This document shows positions 59,920 through 64,000 of a stretch of 64,000 bases of DNA, piece after piece (position 1 is the stretch's first letter; each line of letters starts with the position of its first letter). Source of the stretch: Legionella_C sp048541585 (lineage in GTDB: Bacteria; Pseudomonadota; Gammaproteobacteria; Legionellales; Legionellaceae); the NCBI RefSeq assembly GCF_048541585.1, contig NZ_CP183303.1:992001-1056000 (forward strand), in the 5' to 3' direction. The notes beneath the pieces are model-generated. The model had not been told where the DNA came from, did not search any database, and saw only the letters and a program-made list of their open reading frames with translations. The position numbers and the translations under genes were made by a program.

Positions 59920-60359
59920 TGAAATTCTTTGAACATCTAGAAGGGCTTATTTCCAGCAAAATAGAGTTTGCCAAGAACTTTTGGGCTCTATTTAAGCTGG
60001 AAGCGAAGCTAGCGGGATTAAATATTTATCCCTTATTCATCAATTTGGCTTTGTTGCCAATTTTATTGCTAACTATCTGGTTTTCTACAATGACTTTAAT
60101 AGGCTACATCGTAGCTGTATTAAGCGGGCATGTTTGGCTAGGTATAGTAGCAGTGTTGCTACTTAACGCTATTATTTTGGCTATAGTAGTTAAACGCTTA
60201 ATTAGCAATGTACGTCAAATGAGTTTTGAGAAAACACGGGCTTGTTTTGTAAATCATAAAGTGAGAGGTGCTCATGAGCTCCAAGAAAGAACTAATGGCG
60301 CGGATAATCAGCACGAGCTTAAAAGTTCAAAACAGTCAAGTGCAGTTAGCACAACATAA
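59919..60359 (+). CDS. YqjE-like (phage holin superfamily/DUF1469) membrane protein
   Basis: A 146-residue protein with two helices (IYPLFINLALLPILLLTIWFS and AVLSGHVWLGIVAVLLLNAIILAIVVKRL), preceded by an amphipathic helix (LEGLISSKIEFAKNFWALFKLEAKLAG), as in YqjE. Although such proteins are labelled phage holin in databases, there is no phage context. Translationally coupled to the DUF883 gene; its 3' end overlaps the next gene by 86 bp. Confidence 0.82.
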   Translation: MKFFEHLEGLISSKIEFAKNFWALFKLEAKLAGLNIYPLFINLALLPILLLTIWFSTMTLIGYIVAVLSGHVWLGIVAVLLLNAIILAIVVKRLISNVRQMSFEKTRACFVNHKVRGAHELQERTNGADNQHELKSSKQSSAVSTT

Positions 60360-60543
60360 GCAGTATTTTAATAGACTCGCTAATAATCATAAATTAGCTG
60401 TAGTCTCTCTGCTTGTGCCTTCTTTCATTGCTGGTTGGGAAAGTGGTAAAAGGATGAATCTTCAACAGTGGTTAAAGCAGATGACTAAGATAGGTTTATC
60501 TACGGCATTAAACGGTATGAGAAAATTATATCTTGGTATTTAA
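60274..60543 (+). CDS. YqjK-like small protein
   Basis: An 89-residue protein from the ATG at 60274 (a GTG two codons upstream is possible). It has a basic N-terminal helix (SSKKELMARIISTSLKVQNSQVQLAQHKQYFN) and a hydrophobic segment (AVVSLLVPSFIAGWESG). Position as third gene after YqjD- and YqjE-like genes supports a YqjK-type role; by sequence alone this is weak. It starts inside the preceding frame. Confidence 0.7.
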   Translation: MSSKKELMARIISTSLKVQNSQVQLAQHKQYFNRLANNHKLAVVSLLVPSFIAGWESGKRMNLQQWLKQMTKIGLSTALNGMRKLYLGI

Positions 60544-60568
60544 TTGTTATAACAACAAGGAGACAATT

Positions 60569-60652
60569 ATGCTTAAGTACTTACTCGCTTGGTTACTAGG
60601 CGTTCCATTAAGTATATTAGTGATAATTTGGTTACTAGCACGTATTTTTTAA
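60569..60652 (+). CDS. 27-residue membrane peptide
   Basis: A tiny gene with AAGGAGACAATT before the ATG, coding MLKYLLAWLLGVPLSILVII plus a 7-residue end (WLLARIF). It is one membrane helix. It lies 25 bp after the YqjK-like gene, so it is in the same operon. Its ribosome binding site and position make translation likely. Confidence 0.7.
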   Translation: MLKYLLAWLLGVPLSILVIIWLLARIF

Positions 60653-60682
60653 TACAGTATAAATAAGACTAAGGAAAGTATT

Positions 60683-61345
60683 ATGATGAAAGAACATACT
60701 GTTGTTGATCCTATGCCACATCATGGCCATATGGATGATACAGTTGCAGGGAATAGATATCCTTATGGAAAACGTATTTCTTGGAGCGCTGTTTTCGTGG
60801 GTGCTCTTGTAGGAGTAGGTTTAGGATTTCTTTTAAATTTATTCGGTATTGCTATTGGCCTTACTGCTTTTACAGTAAACAGTAATACTGGTGCTACTGC
60901 CGTTGCTGTTGGTGGCTTAATTGGTATGTTAATTGGTATTATTGCGTCTATGGTAGCAGCTGGTTATACCGCCGGCTATTTAGGGCGTCACTATGCTCCT
61001 AAAAGGAATACTGGCATTATTTATGGCTTTACTACTTGGACGTTATCGCTGTTATTAAGTGCTATTGTTACTGCCCATATTGGAAATTATGTATCAAACT
61101 ATACTAACACTATGGCACATACAGGTGGTAGTACAGTTGGGGCTAAAAATAATACTATGGCTACAGCAGCAAACTCATTAACAGCTACTTCTACTCAAGC
61201 TGGAAATGGCGGCCAAAATGCAGTAGCAGCTTCACCTGAAAGCTTAGCTGTCAGCGCCTTTATAGTGTTTGCACTATTTTTTATTGGTGCAATTGCTTGT
61301 TGTTTTGGTGCTGTATGGGGAATGAATTGTAAAAGAGTTGATTGA
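60683..61345 (+). CDS. unknown membrane protein with GxxxG-rich helices
   Basis: A 220-residue protein. The cytosolic N-terminus is His/Met-rich (PMPHHGHMDD), then helices at about 35-65 (WSAVFVGALVGVGLGFLLNLF), 75-100 (VAVGGLIGMLIGIIASMVAAGYTAGY), 110-130, and a last one at 190-212; a Thr/Asn-rich loop lies between the last two. AAGGAAAG precedes the start. The family is not assigned. It belongs to the operon of small stress-type genes and ends at a hairpin terminator. Confidence 0.75.
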   Translation: MMKEHTVVDPMPHHGHMDDTVAGNRYPYGKRISWSAVFVGALVGVGLGFLLNLFGIAIGLTAFTVNSNTGATAVAVGGLIGMLIGIIASMVAAGYTAGYLGRHYAPKRNTGIIYGFTTWTLSLLLSAIVTAHIGNYVSNYTNTMAHTGGSTVGAKNNTMATAANSLTATSTQAGNGGQNAVAASPESLAVSAFIVFALFFIGAIACCFGAVWGMNCKRVD

Positions 61346-61353
61346 CCGAAATA

Positions 61354-61387
61354 GACTGCAAAGCTTAAAGCTTTGCAGTCTTGATTT
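61354..61387 (+). terminator. terminator hairpin of the 60683 gene
   Basis: An 11-bp perfect stem GACTGCAAAGC/GCTTTGCAGTC with a 5-base loop, then TTGATTT. Confidence 0.7.
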
Positions 61388-61401
61388 AAAAAGGATATAA
61401 G

Positions 61402-61641
61402 ATGCCTGAATATATCTATAAAGGGTTTAAAGTTGTTTACAATATCGATTCAGATAAAAGCAACAATAAATTATATAAGGCAGATGGATATGTACAATGT
61501 CTTTTGGATAAAAATGATCATCCACCCCAGAAATTTCATACAGAGTATAGTACCTTAGCTGGTGTACAAGAAGAAATTAAGAAAATGCTTGAAGATTATA
61601 TAGATTTTGAGTGGAATGAATTTAACAAAATGCATGATTAA
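61402..61641 (+). CDS. small unknown protein (79 aa)
   Basis: No family is recognised. AAAAGGATATAAG precedes the ATG. A compact alpha/beta protein with the look of a conserved hypothetical: PEYIYKGFKVVYNIDSDKSN, then YKADGYVQCLLD, then a helix (TLAGVQEEIKKMLEDYIDFEW). The gap after it is AT-rich with no feature. Confidence 0.65.
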   Translation: MPEYIYKGFKVVYNIDSDKSNNKLYKADGYVQCLLDKNDHPPQKFHTEYSTLAGVQEEIKKMLEDYIDFEWNEFNKMHD

Positions 61642-61741
61642 TTTAATAAACTTTATTATCTTTTTTGTATATTTTTAGAAAATTGAAAATCTCTAAATAT
61701 TTAAATTGCTTTCTTTTACTACTTAAAAATAGGAGGCTTAT

Positions 61742-61927
61742 ATGAGTAGAGGGGATAAATCAAAGTATACAGATAAGCAAAAACGCCAAGCTGAACATAT
61801 TGAAGAAGGTTATGAAAAGCGAGGTGTTGGGAAAAAAGAAGCCGAAAAGCGAGCCTGGGCTACCGTAAATAAAGACAGTGGTGGTGGTAAAAAATCTGGG
61901 TCAGGGCGTGGCAAAAAATCTAGTTAA
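61742..61927 (+). CDS. small basic KGG-like stress protein (61 aa)
   Basis: A 61-residue, strongly basic protein: SKYTDKQKRQAEHIEEGYEK, RGVGKKEAEKRAWATVNK and a Gly/Lys/Ser tail. The pattern is that of small conserved proteins often annotated as plasmid stabilisation or KGG stress proteins. AGGAGG precedes the ATG. Its neighbourhood with topoisomerase IB occurs in other bacteria too. Confidence 0.75.
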   Translation: MSRGDKSKYTDKQKRQAEHIEEGYEKRGVGKKEAEKRAWATVNKDSGGGKKSGSGRGKKSS

Positions 61928-61939
61928 CTTTTTTACTAT

Positions 61940-61985
61940 ACAGTGAACGAAAATAAGCCCGTTATTTTTGCTTCACTGTTTTTTC
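61940..61985. terminator. bidirectional terminator
   Basis: ACAGTGAA pairs with TTCACTGT with an inner AAAATAA/TTATTTT stem, then TTTTTT; the hairpin overlaps the 3' end of the convergent gene at 61962-62210. Confidence 0.75.
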
Positions 61986-62210
61986 AATTTTTTTAACTAT
62001 TGATGAAGGTGAAATAGGGGTAATATTGCCTCGTTCATCTGGAACCAGTAAAACATCAACTTCCATTAATTTAGCTAGAAAATTCCATTCAGTAACGGTC
62101 AATCCTTTATTAATAATAGTATCTACATTAAGAATTTTAGATGCTAAACCAACAAAGGAGGTAATAGCTGTAACTTCATTCTCAGTGAAGTTAATTTTAA
62201 CCTTTTCCAT
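61962..62210 (-). CDS. small unknown protein (82 aa)
   Basis: No family is recognised. A soluble, helical protein beginning MEKVKINFTENEVTAITSF with a later VDVLLVPDERGNITPIS. The start has AGGAAGTAGAT upstream. The gene is convergent with the KGG-like gene and in line with topoisomerase IB (138 bp away). Confidence 0.6.
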   Translation of the reverse strand: MEKVKINFTENEVTAITSFVGLASKILNVDTIINKGLTVTEWNFLAKLMEVDVLLVPDERGNITPISPSSIVKKIEKTVKQK

Positions 62211-62347
62211 ATCTACTTCCTAATTAAAATCATTAAGCAGTTACTGTAATTATGACATGAGTTTACAATTTAGTCTGTAACCTGCTTAAATTTCCTTTTA
62301 GCAACTTATTAGATATAAATCTAATTTATAATTTAGAATGAAATTCG

Positions 62348-63391
62348 TTAACAGGTAGTTTTACAATTTTGTTCTAGCCAATATAAGAGTAACTCATCTT
62401 CATTAAGCTTCTCAATTTTTTTCCCTTGTTTTATACGCCATGCTGAAAAACGATTTTCTTTCCACCAATCAATAATCTCAGAATAAATATAGCTTTTTTG
62501 ACAAATTGCTGGTGTATGACCAAGGAGTTCTGCTACTTCTTGAATAACGTCTTTAAGTAGTGTCTGTTCAACATCTTCTAATTTAATTAGTCGGCTTAAA
62601 GTCTCTCGACAAGCTGCCCAGGTACGAAAATCTTTTGCTGTAAAGCTATGCCCAGTTAAATCTTGTAAGTAAGCATTAATATCTTGTGAAGTGATGATAT
62701 TTAACTGGTTTTGATCATCAAAATATTTAAATAACTCATAACCAGGAATAGTCTCACACTTTTTTAGAATTCGAATAATTTTTTTATCTTTGAGGACAAT
62801 ATGCCAGGGCTTAGCATTTTTACCAATAAATTCTAAGATAGCTTTATTATATTCAATCGTTAAATGTTTTTTACGCAGTGTAGTCAGGCCATAAGATTTA
62901 TTTTGCTTAGCATATATGGCATTCCCTATACGTATAAAAAAGCTATCAAGTAGATAGATTATTGAACATATAACTTGGCTTTTATTAAGTTGAATGGATT
63001 TGGCAAGTTCTTGATCAATATGTTCTCGAATTTTAAAAATAGTACGTCCAAAATCAATCATGGTATGAAATTTCTTTTGCTGACGCTCTTGTTGCCATAG
63101 TTTATGATAGCGGTACTGCTTTCTATTTTTAGCATCCCGCCCAGTCGCTTGAATATGGCCATTGGCATAGGGGCAGATCCAAACTTGTTTATAAGCAGGC
63201 GGAATAGCTAAGGCATTAATACGGGTTAATTCTTTACTATCAGTGATGCGCTCGCCATTAGGATAATAATATACAAAATGCTTGCCATTTTTTTTACGTG
63301 TAATACCAGGCATAGTATCTTTGACATAACGCAATGAGGCTGCTTTGGCAATGCGCTCACATTCTTCAGCAGAGTATAAGGAAATTTCCAT
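62348..63391 (-). CDS. DNA topoisomerase IB (poxvirus type)
   Basis: A 347-residue type IB topoisomerase of the compact poxvirus/bacterial form, which relaxes supercoils via a 3'-phosphotyrosine. N-terminal domain: PGITRKKNGKHFVYYYPNG and LAIPPAYKQVWICPYANGHIQATG. The catalytic domain includes IGNAIYAKQNKSYGLTTLRKKH (first Arg region is altered: IRIGN), FRTWAACRETL and, near the end, LLGHTPAICQKSYIYSEI with the active-site Tyr301. Bacterial versions tend to lie in stress clusters, as here. Confidence 0.9.
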   Translation of the reverse strand: MEISLYSAEECERIAKAASLRYVKDTMPGITRKKNGKHFVYYYPNGERITDSKELTRINALAIPPAYKQVWICPYANGHIQATGRDAKNRKQYRYHKLWQQERQQKKFHTMIDFGRTIFKIREHIDQELAKSIQLNKSQVICSIIYLLDSFFIRIGNAIYAKQNKSYGLTTLRKKHLTIEYNKAILEFIGKNAKPWHIVLKDKKIIRILKKCETIPGYELFKYFDDQNQLNIITSQDINAYLQDLTGHSFTAKDFRTWAACRETLSRLIKLEDVEQTLLKDVIQEVAELLGHTPAICQKSYIYSEIIDWWKENRFSAWRIKQGKKIEKLNEDELLLYWLEQNCKTTC

Positions 63392-63434
63392 GGAGAGTTC
63401 TTTTTCGCGCTTAAAATTAAATTATAGTAGTAAA

Positions 63435-63599
63435 TTAATCTGATAGAGGCTCAGGTTTTTTAACAGGTTCTGGCTCGGGCAAATTATCTGGTTCTGGCTC
63501 TGGTGTACCATTAGGCATTGGTTCATAGGGATCAGGGTTTTCTGCCTTCATAGCTAGCATGCCATGATTTAGCTCTCTTAATAAATAATGTCCTAACAT
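63435..63599 (-). CDS. 54-residue Pro/Glu-repeat protein
   Basis: A small gene with AGGAGG 5 bp before the ATG at 63599. It codes a helical start (MLGHYLLRELNHGMLAMKAE) and a tail of PEPEP repeats (NPDPYEPMPNGTPEPEPDNL, then PEPEPVKKPEPLSD). Supported by the excellent ribosome binding site and composition. No family. Position 36 bp before topoisomerase IB suggests one operon. Confidence 0.65.
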   Translation of the reverse strand: MLGHYLLRELNHGMLAMKAENPDPYEPMPNGTPEPEPDNLPEPEPVKKPEPLSD

Positions 63600-63955
63600 A
63601 AAACCTCCTAAATATAATGTTATTTATCCTTTGATAAATGAAACTACAAAAAATAGCCAAGCTAATTATACATAAATTATGTAAACTAAATTTTTTTTTA
63701 TACCACTAAATAGGTTTGCAAGAAATAATGATATTGCTGCAAAACATTAATACGGCCTCTAATGATACCAAGTAAATGATCACCATCAACCTTTAATGGT
63801 TGAATTTTTTAAATAATTTTAACGAGTAAATATACCAAAAAATCATTATAAAAGACTGTTAATAAGCATTGATTGTAAGATAATAAAGAAGCTAAATACT
63901 GTAATGCTTGTGGTTTTTTGGTAACCTCTAGCTTAATATAAAATGTTTAATAAAG
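63600..63955. other. AT-rich intergenic region at the right end
   Basis: About 350 bp with T- and A-runs and no reading frame of note. I see no RNA gene, repeat or convincing promoter here apart from the likely promoter of the 54-residue gene. Confidence 0.4.
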
Positions 63956-64000
63956 TATAGCGTTACCCACTAAGCTGTATACTTTAAAAATCCGCCTATT
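63956..64000. repeat. start of a second copy of the 34679-34801 repeat, cut by the window edge
   Basis: TATAGCGTTACCCACTAAGC then TGTATACTTT, matching the left end of the element upstream of asnS (TATAGCGCCACCCACTAAAC then TTTATACT) in 24 of 29 bases. Confidence 0.5.

Noticed and set aside
59919..60359. Phage holin / prophage remnant
   Set aside because: The family label includes YqjE; neighbours are YqjD- and YqjK-like and other stress genes, no phage genes.

Overview
The window is an AT-rich chromosomal segment of a gammaproteobacterium, most likely Legionella or a close relative in the Legionellales. This rests on regulatory signatures more than on any single gene. Three promoters carry PmrA-type boxes (YTTAAK-N5-YTTAAK, the first half-site of one off by one base), each exactly 10 bp upstream of a -10 hexamer, in front of large proteins of unknown function. 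One intergenic RNA has the hairpin-GGA design of the RsmY/RsmZ CsrA-sponge RNAs, with a LetA-like box upstream. There are also a small ProQ/FinO protein like Legionella RocC and an aconitase of Legionella length. No species call is possible from sequence alone.

Layout. 0-7.5 kb: metabolic and accessory genes (partial phytanoyl-CoA dioxygenase, flavoprotein, GNAT, methyltransferase/hydrolase pair, DUF559 nuclease inside inverted palindromic repeats, MHS transporter, FAD monooxygenase). 7.5-20 kb: a divergent pair of very large proteins with facing PmrA-type promoters (806 aa, unknown; 970 aa, nucleotidyltransferase plus acidic linker plus glycine-zipper hairpins), an RND efflux pair, a REP cluster, and a PmrA-type promoter before a truncated/full-length paralogue pair. 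20-28.6 kb: aldo/keto reductase, DUF4239 membrane protein, glycine-rich secreted protein, a divergent FAD monooxygenase/XRE regulator pair with a palindromic operator, queuosine-precursor transporter, one decayed and one intact REP-associated transposase each between its own inverted REPs, an unknown protein and tRNA-Phe. 28.6-39 kb: yggX, PilZ protein, a MITE-like element, MgtC, lolC-lolD, an 80-bp x3 tandem repeat, asnS, a secreted protein, UDG-like protein, ubiG, ProQ/FinO protein, the Rsm-like RNA and an L,D-transpeptidase. 39-54.9 kb: putA, amino-acid permease, acnA, ribosomal hydroxylase roxA, polysaccharide deacetylase, mltA and a phasin with a 13-residue repeat tail. 55-63.6 kb: a run of small envelope/stress proteins (MscS, two DUF883 paralogues, DUF3309, YflT-like, PRC-barrel, BON, a YqjD-YqjE-YqjK-like operon and tiny membrane peptides) ending at a poxvirus-type topoisomerase IB.

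How it fits together. Most of the window is housekeeping and stress functions of a free-living or amoeba-associated bacterium. The genes behind PmrA-type promoters are candidates for secreted (Dot/Icm) effectors, and the Rsm-like RNA with the nearby ProQ/FinO protein points to post-transcriptional control of growth phase. Intergenic space is unusually rich in short palindromic elements of several unrelated families, two of which flank a plausible mobilising gene (RAYT; DUF559).
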